This document shows, in pieces, positions 16,299 to 23,984 of a stretch of 64,000 nt of DNA. The notes beneath the pieces are model-generated. The model was not told the origin of the DNA and did no database searches. It worked only from the letters and a program-made list of their open reading frames with translations. This stretch comes from Cryobacterium arcticum (GTDB lineage Bacteria > Actinomycetota > Actinomycetes > Actinomycetales > Microbacteriaceae), in the NCBI RefSeq assembly GCF_003185895.1, contig NZ_QHLY01000005.1, positions 496,001 through 560,000 on the forward strand, read 5' to 3'. Position numbers and translations under genes: made by a program. The stretch's first letter is position 1, and every line of letters starts with the position of its first letter.

Positions 16299-17114
16299 TC
16301 AGACTCGAACCGGCTTTTCGTCGACGGAGCCCTCGATCTCGGCGAACGCGGGGTCGTCGTCGAAGGACTTGATGCGGGCAACCCTGAAGATGATCAACGC
16401 GTAGACGGCCTTGGCCAGAATGTCGGCGATCGAGTAGCCGACCTGCTTGGCGACCCAGGCATCCGCACCTTCGATGTTCAGCAGCGGCAGCAGGTAGGCA
16501 ATCGGGTACACACCCCAGCTGAGCAGCAGCAACCATCGCAGCTGGCTGAGGATTTTGCGCACGCCCACGGGCTGCTTGTTCAGCGACTTGGTCAGCTGCA
16601 CGAACAGAACGTAGAGGATGTACGCGAACGGGATGGTGGAGAGCAGCCCGAACAGCCCACGGATGCCGTTGTCGCCGCTGATCTCACCGGGGTAGCCGAG
16701 GAGGATCATGAGCGCCGCCGCGGGAACGAGTCGCACCAGCAGGCCACGCTGCACCGACCGGGCCAGAGCGAGCACCGCGATGAGCTCCACGAGCAGCAGC
16801 GGCACGGTGAGCAGCCAATCGACGTAGCGGTAGCCCTCGTTGAACCCGGCCCCCGCCGCCTGCGCGTAGTCACCTCGGCCGCCGACGGCATCGGTCACAA
16901 AGGCTTCCCTGAACGAGTCGAAGATGCGGAAGTAGTGGTACGCGGCGATACCGCACACCACGATCGCCACGGTGATTGCCTGCCGGTACCGCGGCAGGAT
17001 GCGCGGCAGCGCGATGAGCAGAAAGACCGCCGTGAACAGTTGCGCGGCGATGACCAGTGAGAGGGAATTGTAAACAGTGTCGTACTGACCGTGCGACAGG
17101 ATGTCGGGAATCAT
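16299..17114 (-). CDS. Light-driven proton-pump rhodopsin (xanthorhodopsin-like)
   Basis: 271 residues, seven helices, ATG 17114 with GGAG ribosome site. The helix C motif RYVDWLLTVPLLLVE gives D99-T103-E110, the DTE set of proton pumps (acceptor D99, donor E110). The retinal Schiff-base lysine is K235 in ADILAKAVYA, with counterion D231. H60 matches the His that pairs with the acceptor in proteorhodopsin. L107 at the spectral-tuning site predicts green absorption. G156 in GLFGLLSTIPF matches the glycine that opens the carotenoid-antenna pocket of xanthorhodopsin. It pumps H+ outward for ATP synthesis. No retinal or carotenoid synthesis genes are in the window. Confidence 0.95.
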   Translation of the reverse strand: MIPDILSHGQYDTVYNSLSLVIAAQLFTAVFLLIALPRILPRYRQAITVAIVVCGIAAYHYFRIFDSFREAFVTDAVGGRGDYAQAAGAGFNEGYRYVDWLLTVPLLLVELIAVLALARSVQRGLLVRLVPAAALMILLGYPGEISGDNGIRGLFGLLSTIPFAYILYVLFVQLTKSLNKQPVGVRKILSQLRWLLLLSWGVYPIAYLLPLLNIEGADAWVAKQVGYSIADILAKAVYALIIFRVARIKSFDDDPAFAEIEGSVDEKPVRV

Positions 17115-17147
17115 GAGCTACTCCATCGGGGTTGACGGTGCCTGATT

Positions 17148-17178
17148 TAACTTAGTTGGTAAGTTACTGAATCAGTAA
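17148..17178. promoter_or_regulatory. Two overlapping operator palindromes between rhodopsin and marR
   Basis: TAACTTA (17148-17154) and TAAGTTA (17160-17166) are inverted around GTTGG. TTACTGA (17164-17170) and TCAGTAA (17172-17178) are inverted around one A. They share three bases and lie in the only AT-rich stretch of the divergent region, about 35-65 bp upstream of the rhodopsin ATG. They look like MarR dimer sites covering the rhodopsin promoter. Confidence 0.7.
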
Positions 17179-17270
17179 ACTACATTCTCAGCTAGTTTGG
17201 GAGGAATTCGCTAGAATTATTTGCATCCATTGCGAGTGGCTCACCCCACTCCGCCCCGGCCGGAGAAGCC

Positions 17271-17729
17271 ATGACCGAACCCGCACCGCTCGCGCACACT
17301 CTTACCGGTTTTCCGGCCGCAGCTACGGCCTTCGTGAGTGCCCTCGACGCCAATCGACAGCGCATTGCCGAGGATGCCGGCGTGAGCGCCACCGAACTAC
17401 GCGCGCTCTTCCGGGTGGCCAGGTCGGTGAGCATCATGCCCAAGGAACTGGCGGACTATCTGGGCCTGACCACCGGTGCGGTCACGGCCATCGCCCGCCG
17501 GCTGGTGGGGGCCGACCTGCTGCACCGGGTGGACCACCCCGGCGACCGCCGCAGTCTCTACCTGGAGCTGACCCCGCACGGGCACGACGTGATGGGCGGC
17601 ATCCACCACGACTTCTCCGAGATGCTCGCCGCCTCCACCACCAGCCTGGATGCCGAACAACTTGCCGCGTTCACCGACGCACTGACCTCGGTCGCCGCCG
17701 AGGTGCGCACCAGGCTGGCCCGAGCCTGA
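17271..17729 (+). CDS. MarR family transcriptional regulator
   Basis: 152 residues from ATG 17271 (GGAGAAG ribosome site). The winged helix spans about 40-115: a recognition region SIMPKELADYLGLTTGAVTAIARRLVGADLL and the wing HRVDHPGDRRSLYLELTPHG with the MarR D-x-R-(S/R) signature. It is divergent from the rhodopsin gene across 156 bp containing two palindromes, so it is the likely regulator of the pump and of itself. TAGAAT at 17212-17217 is a possible -10 for this gene. The ligand is unknown. Confidence 0.9.
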   Translation: MTEPAPLAHTLTGFPAAATAFVSALDANRQRIAEDAGVSATELRALFRVARSVSIMPKELADYLGLTTGAVTAIARRLVGADLLHRVDHPGDRRSLYLELTPHGHDVMGGIHHDFSEMLAASTTSLDAEQLAAFTDALTSVAAEVRTRLARA

Positions 17730-17829
17730 CCAGACGCGGTGCGAGCCGCCGGCATTCGTGGGGTCGGTCGGCTGCTCCATACTTGGATGCATGGGCATCC
17801 GCCCGCCACGATCCACGGAGATGAGACCG

Positions 17830-18588
17830 GTGTCAGACCCCAGCCTTCGCCTGCCCAATACGCAGTTCTGCGCCGTTCTCAACCTCGGCCTGCTGCCGCT
17901 GGAGGCCCCGCCGCTGCCCCCGCAGTTCGCCCAGCCCGTTCTGGACGCCCAGTGGATGGACGAGGGCGCCGCGATCTACATCGGTTTCGAGGGCGGCGAG
18001 CTGCACTTCGACGTCTCCCCCACCAACATTCAGCACCACTATCACGACCCCGACGGCACCGACAGCGACAACAGCCCATGGCCGGCCGCCGACACCGCGG
18101 GCCTGTTGGCCTGGGCCGTGCCGTTCGTCAAGCACGTCGCCGAGATCCTCGAAGAGCTCACCATGGATGCCGCGGAGGCCGCCGAATGGAGTGCCCTGGG
18201 CCTCACCGTCTACGCCACCAGCCCGGCCGAACCGGTGCAGCTGGAGGTTGTGGACCTCGAACTCGAGGGCGAACAGCTGATGCTGCCCTGGTTGGGCGCC
18301 GGCCACGTGGGCCACGACCACATCGACGGGCCGAACCACCCGATCGCGCTGCTCTGGAACCCGCAGCACGACGAGCCCAACGAACAGCTGGCCACCGCCT
18401 GGACCGATCCGGCCAGCGGCCAGCCCGCCGTGCTGGCCCGCCCCTTCGTGAACTGGGATGCCGTGGGCCTGCCCGAAGCCGAGGTGCTCGAATGGCTGGA
18501 GGGGCTCTACCTCAACCACCACCTGCTCGCCGACCCGGAAGAACTGATCCTCCGCGCGGGCCTCGAGCGCATCGCGGGCCTGCGCTAA
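17830..18588 (+). CDS. Conserved hypothetical protein
   Basis: 252 residues from GTG 17830, chosen because CGGAG (17817-17821) is well spaced from it; ATGs at 17791 and 17821 are alternatives. The protein is acidic and Trp/His-rich with no membrane helix or signal peptide. Segments such as NTQFCAVLNLGLLPLEAPP and HHYHDPDGTDSDN and a C-terminal helix (ALPEAEVLEWLEGLYL-like) are noticeable. I recognise no family. It follows marR on the same strand 100 bp away and may be independent. Confidence 0.7.
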   Translation: MSDPSLRLPNTQFCAVLNLGLLPLEAPPLPPQFAQPVLDAQWMDEGAAIYIGFEGGELHFDVSPTNIQHHYHDPDGTDSDNSPWPAADTAGLLAWAVPFVKHVAEILEELTMDAAEAAEWSALGLTVYATSPAEPVQLEVVDLELEGEQLMLPWLGAGHVGHDHIDGPNHPIALLWNPQHDEPNEQLATAWTDPASGQPAVLARPFVNWDAVGLPEAEVLEWLEGLYLNHHLLADPEELILRAGLERIAGLR

Positions 18589-18700
18589 TTCCCACCCCGG
18601 GCGGATGCCGCTGCCGAGCGCTTTGTTCGGGATGGAGCGTTGATCGGGAGTTACGCTAGATCGTCCACGGAGCATTCCTGACCCAGAGAGGCATCTGCCC

Positions 18701-19105
18701 ATGTCGAAACTGCGCACGGCCGGCCGGATCGCGCTCGGCGCGATCCTCGTACTGGCGGGCACGAGTCACCTCACCTTCGCGCGGGATGATTTTCGCGCCC
18801 AGGTGCCGGAGTTCGTGCCGCTGAAGGAAGACACGACGGTGCTGCTGTCGGGCATCGCGGAGATCTCGCTGGGCAGTGCGCTGTTGTTCGCGCCGAAGGG
18901 ATTGCGCGGCACGGTCGGGTGGGTCGCCGGCACGTTCTTCACCGCAATCTTCCCGGGCAACATCGCGCAGGCGGTGCACCACCGGGATGCGTTCGGGTTG
19001 GATACCGACGAAAAGCGCATCGGGCGGTTGTTCGGGCAGCCGGTGCTGGTGGCATGGGCGCTGTGGAGCACGGGCGCGTTGGTGCGGGGCAAGAGCGGAC
19101 GCTGA
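18701..19105 (+). CDS. DoxX family membrane protein
   Basis: 134 residues with four predicted helices: AGRIALGAILVLAGTSHLTF, VLLSGIAEISLGSALLFAP, VGWVAGTFFTAIFPGNIAQA and VLVAWALWSTGALV. The pattern and the SHLTF(A)R segment fit DoxX-like proteins, whose role in redox or resistance is poorly defined. Ribosome site GAGAGG precedes ATG 18701. The gene is monocistronic and is followed by the dispersed repeat at 19122. Confidence 0.78.
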   Translation: MSKLRTAGRIALGAILVLAGTSHLTFARDDFRAQVPEFVPLKEDTTVLLSGIAEISLGSALLFAPKGLRGTVGWVAGTFFTAIFPGNIAQAVHHRDAFGLDTDEKRIGRLFGQPVLVAWALWSTGALVRGKSGR

Positions 19106-19121
19106 TCGAGCTTTATACCCC

Positions 19122-19245
19122 GCTGATCGAGCTTGTCGAGATCCGGTGAGCCGACCTCGGCACGTAGGCATGTCACGGGGTCTCGACAAGCTCGACCAAC
19201 GGACAGGGTGGGCGGGCCTCGACAAGGTCGACCAGCGGACGGGGG
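19122..19245. repeat. Dispersed TCTCGACAAGCTCGACCA repeat cluster
   Basis: Three related units occur here: CTGATCGAGCTTGTCGAGAT (19122-19141, inverted), GTCTCGACAAGCTCGACCAA (19180-19199) followed by CGGACAGGG, and CCTCGACAAGGTCGACCAGC (19218-19237) followed by GGACGGGG. The same unit recurs at 31391, 46709 and 62345. It is intergenic, partly palindromic and non-coding. Confidence 0.8.
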
Positions 19246-19590
19246 CTAGCGGCTTTTGGCGGCCTGGTGGGCGTGGCTCCAGGTGACCAGGGGGTGCAGC
19301 AGCGAGATCAGCTCGCGACCCGACGGCGTGAGCTGGTAGCTGATCGACACCGGAGTCGTGGGCTGCACGTCCCGCTCGATCAGGCCCTCCTCCTCGAGCT
19401 CTTTGAGCCGGGCGGCGAGCACCCGGTCGGAGATGCCCTCCACCAGGGTGCGGTACTCCGAGAACCGGCGAGCGCCGCGCGCCCCGGCCATCAGGATCGC
19501 GGCGCTCCACTTGCGGCCGGCCAGCTCCACCGAGCCCTGGAACCGTCGGCACTCTTCCTCGTCGATGTGGGCAAACTCGAGATCACTCAT
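19246..19590 (-). CDS. HxlR family transcriptional regulator
   Basis: 114 residues, a single winged helix of HxlR type: a Cys near the N-terminus (IDEEECRRFQ), then GRKWSAAILMAGARGARRFSEYR, ISDRVLAARLKELEEEGLIERD and the wing YQLTPSGRELI. The N-terminal Cys is the redox- or electrophile-sensing position in several relatives. It is divergent from the F420-reductase-like gene across 123 bp with AT-rich CTAATAAATAGTTAG (about 19600-19614), an imperfect palindrome. It probably controls that gene and perhaps the fusion oxidoreductase beyond it. Confidence 0.9.
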   Translation of the reverse strand: MSDLEFAHIDEEECRRFQGSVELAGRKWSAAILMAGARGARRFSEYRTLVEGISDRVLAARLKELEEEGLIERDVQPTTPVSISYQLTPSGRELISLLHPLVTWSHAHQAAKSR

Positions 19591-19713
19591 GACACCTCAC
19601 TAACTATTTATTAGCAGCTTACCTCGTGGTGGCACATTTGTGTCGAAGTGTGCATAGTAGAGACTCGGCGGGCCGCACTCGGGCGCCGTCGGCATGACTG
19701 CAGAAGGGACCTC

Positions 19714-20352
19714 ATGGTCAGAACGATCGGCATCCTCGGAGCGGGCCGCGTGGGCTCCGCCATCGCCCGCACCGCCCTCAAGGCGGGCTACGCCGTGCAC
19801 ATCTCCGGCTCCGGACCGGCCGCGGGCATCCAGCTGATCGTCGATATCGTCACGCCGGGCGCCGTGGCGATGGCGGCCGCAGAGGTGGCCGCATCCGCCG
19901 ACCTGGTGATTCTGGCCGTGCCCCTGCACAAGTACCGCACCGTGGAACCGGCCACCCTGGCGGGCAAGATCGTGATCGACACCATGAACTACTGGCAGCC
20001 GATCGACGGTGACCAGCACGAATTCACCGCGGATGCCCGCAGCAGCAGCGAGGTCGTTGGCGACTTCTTCGTGGGCGCCCGACTGGTGAAGACGCTCAAC
20101 CACATCGGCTACCACGACCTCGAAACCGATGCTCGGCCCGCGGGCGACCCCGGGCGGCACGGCCTGGCCCTCGCCGGCGACGCCGAGAGTGCCGCCGTGG
20201 TGGCCGAGGTGATCAACCGGTTCGGCTTCGACCCGGTCTACGCCGGGCCGCTCGAGGCCGGCGCCGACTTCGAGCCCGGCTCCCCCATCTTCGGCGGCCG
20301 GCACACCGCCGCCGAGCTGGTGACCGAGCTCGGGCTGGCCGAAGCCGCCTAA
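19714..20352 (+). CDS. NADPH-dependent F420 reductase-like oxidoreductase
   Basis: 212 residues from ATG 19714 (AGAAGGG site). The Rossmann motif GAGRVGSAIARTALKAGY is at residues 8-25, and the rest follows the F420-reductase family (IVIDTMNYWQPIDGD; LVKTLNHIGYHDLE). Relatives move hydride between NADPH and coenzyme F420, or act as other NADP-linked reductases. The downstream gene encodes an LLM-type enzyme of the group that can use F420 or flavin, so a shared cofactor is plausible. HxlR is the likely regulator. The stop codon forms the first bases of the 66-bp hairpin element at 20351. Confidence 0.82.
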   Translation: MVRTIGILGAGRVGSAIARTALKAGYAVHISGSGPAAGIQLIVDIVTPGAVAMAAAEVAASADLVILAVPLHKYRTVEPATLAGKIVIDTMNYWQPIDGDQHEFTADARSSSEVVGDFFVGARLVKTLNHIGYHDLETDARPAGDPGRHGLALAGDAESAAVVAEVINRFGFDPVYAGPLEAGADFEPGSPIFGGRHTAAELVTELGLAEAA

Positions 20353-20416
20353 CTGTTTCCCGTGCGGACATTTGCGGCCGGTGCGCCGGACGCACATGTC
20401 CGTTTCGGGAACAGTT
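20351..20416. repeat. 66-bp palindromic element, family AACTGTT/AACAGTT, copy 1
   Basis: It starts AACTGTTTCCC and ends GGGAACAGTT. Inside are GCGGACAT / ATGTCCG and TGCGGCCGG-TG-CGCCGGACGCA arms, so the whole folds into one long hairpin. A near-identical 66-bp copy lies at 60938-61003, over 40 kb away. Both start at the TAA stop of a gene. It probably serves as terminator. Confidence 0.8.
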
Positions 20417-20519
20417 CCGCCGCCGGTCGCACTCGCGACACCCTGGCTCCACCCACGCCACGGCTCCACACCCCGGCTCCACCCCACGCCACACCCCGCA
20501 CGACCAGGAATGGACTCCC

Positions 20520-22811
20520 ATGTACCACGGTCACCCGCTGCAGTTCGGCACCTTCATCACGCCGGCCAACACCAACCCGCAGACCCCGGTGCGGCTGGCC
20601 CAGCTGAGCGAAGAACTCGGTTACGACCTGGTCACCTTCCAGGACCACCCCTACCAGCCCGGCTTCCTCGACACCTGGACGCTGCTGAGCTGGGTGGCCG
20701 CCCGCACCGACCGCATCCAGGTGTCGGGCAATGTGCTCAACCTGCCGTTGCGCCCGCCCGCGGTGCTCGCGCGTGCCGCCGCGAGCCTCGACCTGCTCTC
20801 CGGCGGCCGGTTCCAGCTCGGCCTGGGCGCCGGCGGATTCTGGGATGCGATCGGTGCGATGGGCGGCCGCAAACTCACCGCCGGGCAGGGTGTCGACGCG
20901 CTCAGCGAGGCGATCGACGTCATCCGCGCCATCTGGGACGTCAGCGAACGCTCGCCACTGCGCCTCGACGGCGACTACTACTCGCTGCACGGTGCCAAGC
21001 GCGGCCCCGCTCCGGCGCACAACATCCCGATTCTGCTCGGCGCCTACAAACCGCGGATGCTGCGCCTCACCGGCCGCAAGGCTGACGGTTGGCTGCCGTC
21101 GCTGGCCTACATGGAGCCGGGCGACTTCCAGCGGGCCAGTGTCATCATCGACGACGCCGCCGTCGACGCCGGCCGCGACCCCCGGGAGATCCGCCGGGTG
21201 GTGAACATCGGCGGGCGCTTCACCGCGGCCGGCGGCGGGTTCCTCACCGGGCCGAGCGCGCAGTGGGTCGACGACCTGCTGCCCTACGTGCTCAACGACG
21301 GCGTGGGCACCTTCATCGTGGTGGGCGACGACCCCGGCACGCTCGAGCGGTTTGCCGCCGAGGTCATGCCGGCCCTGCGCGAGGCCGTGGAGCATGAACA
21401 CCCGGCGCTCGACGGGGCGCCGGCCGTCACCCGCAACAGCATCACCCTGGCCAAACGACGCGCCGGCATCGACTACGACGCGGTGCCCGCGTCGCTGGTC
21501 GCCGCCGCGGTCGAGCCCGGCGATGCCGGCTACGCCCGGGTGCGTTCCACCTATATGCGCCGCGGTGCGCCCGGGCTGGTGCTCAAGGCGCACACGGTCG
21601 CCGAGGTGGAAGACGCCCTCGGCTTCGTGCGCGCCCACCCCGGCACGCCGTTCGGTGTGCGCAGCGGCGGGCACGGCATTTCGGGCCGGTCCACCAACGA
21701 CGGCGGCATCATCCTCGACCTCTCGGCCATGAACCGCATCGAAGTGCTTGACGAGGCCACCCGGCGGGTGCGCATCGAACCGGGCGCCCGTTGGACCGAC
21801 GTGGCCGACGCCCTCGCGCCCTTCGGCTGGGCGCTCAGCTCGGGCGACTACGGCGGAGTCGGCGTGGGTGGGCTGGCCACGGCCGGCGGCATCGGCTGGC
21901 TGAACCGCAAGCACGGCCTCACCATCGACCACGTGCGCGCGGTGGAGATGGTGCTCGCCGACGGCACGGTGGTGCGCGCCGACGCCACCGAGAACGCCGA
22001 CCTGTTCTGGGCCGTGCGCGGGGCGGGCGGCAACTTCGGCATCGTCACCGCCTTCGAATTCGAGGTCGACGAGGTGGGCAGCATCGGCTTCGCCCAGCTC
22101 AGCTTCGACGCCACCGACACCGCCGGGTTCCTGCAGCGGTGGGGCGCTGCGGTGGAGGCCGCACCCCGGGATCTCACCAGCTTCGTGATCATCGGGCAAT
22201 CCCGGCCCGGGCAGCCGCCCATCGCCCAGGTGATGGCGGCGGTCGACTCCGACGACCCCGACACGATCATCGCCCAGCTGCAGCCGCTCGCCGAGATCGC
22301 CCCGCTGGTGGCGCAGAACGTGAGCATCATGCCCTACGCGAGCGTGATGGCCAATGCGCAAGACGGCAGCCACGACGGACAGGGCGAACCGTTGGCCCGC
22401 TCCGGCCTGGTCGAGCACATCACGCCCGAGTTCGCGGCCGCGGCCGCGGAGTTCATCGGCAGCGGCTCCACCTACTTCTTCCAGATCCGCGCGGTCGGCG
22501 GCGCCGTGCACGACATCGACCCGGATGCGACGGCGTACGCCAACCGGTCGGCGAACTTCTCGGTGGTGGCGTTCGGCTCGGCCCGGCACCAGACCAGCGA
22601 AACCTGGGACGCCCTGCTGCGCCCGCACCTGAGCGGGCTGTACCTCAGCTTCGAGACCGAGCTGCACTCCGAGCGCATCACGGATGCGTTCCCGCCGCGC
22701 ACCCTGGCTCGGTTGCGGGAGCTGAAGCGGCGCTACGACCCCGACAACCTGTTCCGCGACAACTTCAACATCCAGCCCGGGCACCCGCAGATCGAGCCCG
22801 GCGCCGCGTGA
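20520..22811 (+). CDS. Fusion protein: LLM-class oxidoreductase plus FAD-binding berberine-bridge-type oxidase
   Basis: 763 residues without a frameshift. Residues 1 to about 290 are a luciferase-like monooxygenase (LQFGTFITPANTNPQTPVRLAQ, SGGRFQLGLGAGGFWDA, KADGWLPS). Residues about 345-763 are an FAD_binding_4/BBE oxidase: HTVAEVEDALGFVRAH, RSGGHGISG with the His for covalent FAD, VGGLATAGGIGWL, WAVRGAGGNFGIVT and the C-terminal YDPDNLFRDNFNI. The second covalent Cys of bicovalent BBE enzymes is absent. Two flavin/F420-type catalytic units on one chain suggest consecutive oxidations of one substrate. The substrate is unknown. The neighbouring F420-reductase-like gene may supply cofactor. 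Confidence 0.88.
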   Translation: MYHGHPLQFGTFITPANTNPQTPVRLAQLSEELGYDLVTFQDHPYQPGFLDTWTLLSWVAARTDRIQVSGNVLNLPLRPPAVLARAAASLDLLSGGRFQLGLGAGGFWDAIGAMGGRKLTAGQGVDALSEAIDVIRAIWDVSERSPLRLDGDYYSLHGAKRGPAPAHNIPILLGAYKPRMLRLTGRKADGWLPSLAYMEPGDFQRASVIIDDAAVDAGRDPREIRRVVNIGGRFTAAGGGFLTGPSAQWVDDLLPYVLNDGVGTFIVVGDDPGTLERFAAEVMPALREAVEHEHPALDGAPAVTRNSITLAKRRAGIDYDAVPASLVAAAVEPGDAGYARVRSTYMRRGAPGLVLKAHTVAEVEDALGFVRAHPGTPFGVRSGGHGISGRSTNDGGIILDLSAMNRIEVLDEATRRVRIEPGARWTDVADALAPFGWALSSGDYGGVGVGGLATAGGIGWLNRKHGLTIDHVRAVEMVLADGTVVRADATENADLFWAVRGAGGNFGIVTAFEFEVDEVGSIGFAQLSFDATDTAGFLQRWGAAVEAAPRDLTSFVIIGQSRPGQPPIAQVMAAVDSDDPDTIIAQLQPLAEIAPLVAQNVSIMPYASVMANAQDGSHDGQGEPLARSGLVEHITPEFAAAAAEFIGSGSTYFFQIRAVGGAVHDIDPDATAYANRSANFSVVAFGSARHQTSETWDALLRPHLSGLYLSFETELHSERITDAFPPRTLARLRELKRRYDPDNLFRDNFNIQPGHPQIEPGAA

Positions 22812-22824
22812 CGCGCGGGTACGG

Positions 22825-22862
22825 CGCCGTTTCGCGGGTGGCGCGCCACCCGCGAAACGGCG
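22825..22862. terminator. Perfect 38-bp palindrome between convergent genes
   Basis: CGCCGTTTCGCGGGTGGCG (22825-22843) is followed directly by its reverse complement to 22862. It sits 14 bp after the fusion oxidoreductase stop and before the convergent lacI stop at 22906, so it can terminate both directions. GTAACCCGCGAAACGG repeats one arm again at 22864-22879. Confidence 0.75.
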
Positions 22863-22905
22863 TGTAACCCGCGAAACGGATGCCCGTCCTTACTCGGCGC
22901 GCGGG

Positions 22906-23955
22906 TCAGATGGACGCCCGCGGAACCGGGGGGCAGGCCACGAGCAGCGGACCCGCAGTGGGGGCACTGTCGATGCCGAGGAGCACCCGTACCCCCGCGG
23001 CACCCAGCTCGTAGTGCGGAAGGGCGACGGTGGACAACGGCGGGCGAAGGTGGGCGGCAATGACCTCTTGGTTGTCGAACCCGGCGATCGCGATGTCCCG
23101 CGGAATCGTGAGTCCGTGTTCTCGCAGGCCGTCGTAGAGCCCCATCGCAACCCGGTCGTTGTGGCAGAACACGCCCGCGACGTTCAACTGGAGCAACTGC
23201 GCGGTCACGGCGTACCCACCCTCCTGGTCGGGATGCGCCTCCAATACCAATGCCGGGTCGAACTCGATACCGGCTTCGACCAGGGCCCGGTGATAGCCCT
23301 CCAGCCGGCCGGTCTGGGCGGGAGACGACGACGTGGTGTTGATGAAGGCGATTCGACGATGCCCGGCATCCAGGAGGAGCTTGGTTGCCGTGTAGCCGCC
23401 CTGCACCTCGTCTGGCACCACAGCCGGGGCCACAGAGTTGGCTTCGAAACAGTCCACCAGCACAAAGTCGGTTTCCCGCAGGGCTTCTGGTGGCACCACT
23501 GCCCGGTGGAACCAGGTGGAGTAGAGAACACCACGCACCTTGTGCTCCAGCATCATCGCGATGGCCGCTTCTTCAGCGGCCGGGTCCCCCTCGGTGTTGG
23601 CCACCAGCAGCACGAAACCGTGTTTCCAGGCTTCGTCCTGGGCGCCGTGAATGATCTGGCCGGCGAAGGGGGTCGTGGCGATGGCGTCGGCGACCAGCCC
23701 GATGAACTTCGAGCTGCCGCTGGACAGCGTCTTCGCGAGCGCGTTCGGCCGGTAGCCCAGATCGCTCACGGCGTCGTGCACGCGTTGGCGCGCATCCGCC
23801 CCGATCCTTGCGCTCTTCTTGTCGTTGACCACGTTCGACACCGTCGCGACCGACACCCCGGCCGCCTCCGCGACATCGCGCATCGTCACCGGATGCCCGG
23901 AGTGACCGGACTCGGCCCCGTCGGCGGATCCAGCACGCTTTCGCTTCGTCGTCAT
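22906..23955 (-). CDS. LacI family regulator, last gene of second sugar operon
   Basis: 349 residues from ATG 23955, set by the GGAGG ribosome site 7 bases upstream. A longer frame to 23988 overlaps the permease region and lacks such a site. The N-terminal tail is basic (MTTKRKRAGS), then HTH VTMRDVAEAAGVSVATVSNVV, hinge YRPNALAKTLSSGSS, and a sugar-sensor domain with FCHNDRVAMGLYDGL and IAGFDNQEVIAAHL. It lies downstream of the permeases it should control, and operator-like repeats occur before the first gene of the operon (28732-28786). Confidence 0.9.
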   Translation of the reverse strand: MTTKRKRAGSADGAESGHSGHPVTMRDVAEAAGVSVATVSNVVNDKKSARIGADARQRVHDAVSDLGYRPNALAKTLSSGSSKFIGLVADAIATTPFAGQIIHGAQDEAWKHGFVLLVANTEGDPAAEEAAIAMMLEHKVRGVLYSTWFHRAVVPPEALRETDFVLVDCFEANSVAPAVVPDEVQGGYTATKLLLDAGHRRIAFINTTSSSPAQTGRLEGYHRALVEAGIEFDPALVLEAHPDQEGGYAVTAQLLQLNVAGVFCHNDRVAMGLYDGLREHGLTIPRDIAIAGFDNQEVIAAHLRPPLSTVALPHYELGAAGVRVLLGIDSAPTAGPLLVACPPVPRASI

Positions 23956-23984
23956 GGTGCCCTCCTGCACGGACTCGTCATACG

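Noticed and set aside
19122-19245. CRISPR-like repeats
   Set aside because: Units are few, irregularly spaced and in both orientations, and no cas genes exist in the window.
20349-22784. 811-codon minus ORF
   Set aside because: Antisense shadow of the LLM/FAD fusion gene; low-complexity translation, typical of GC-rich DNA.
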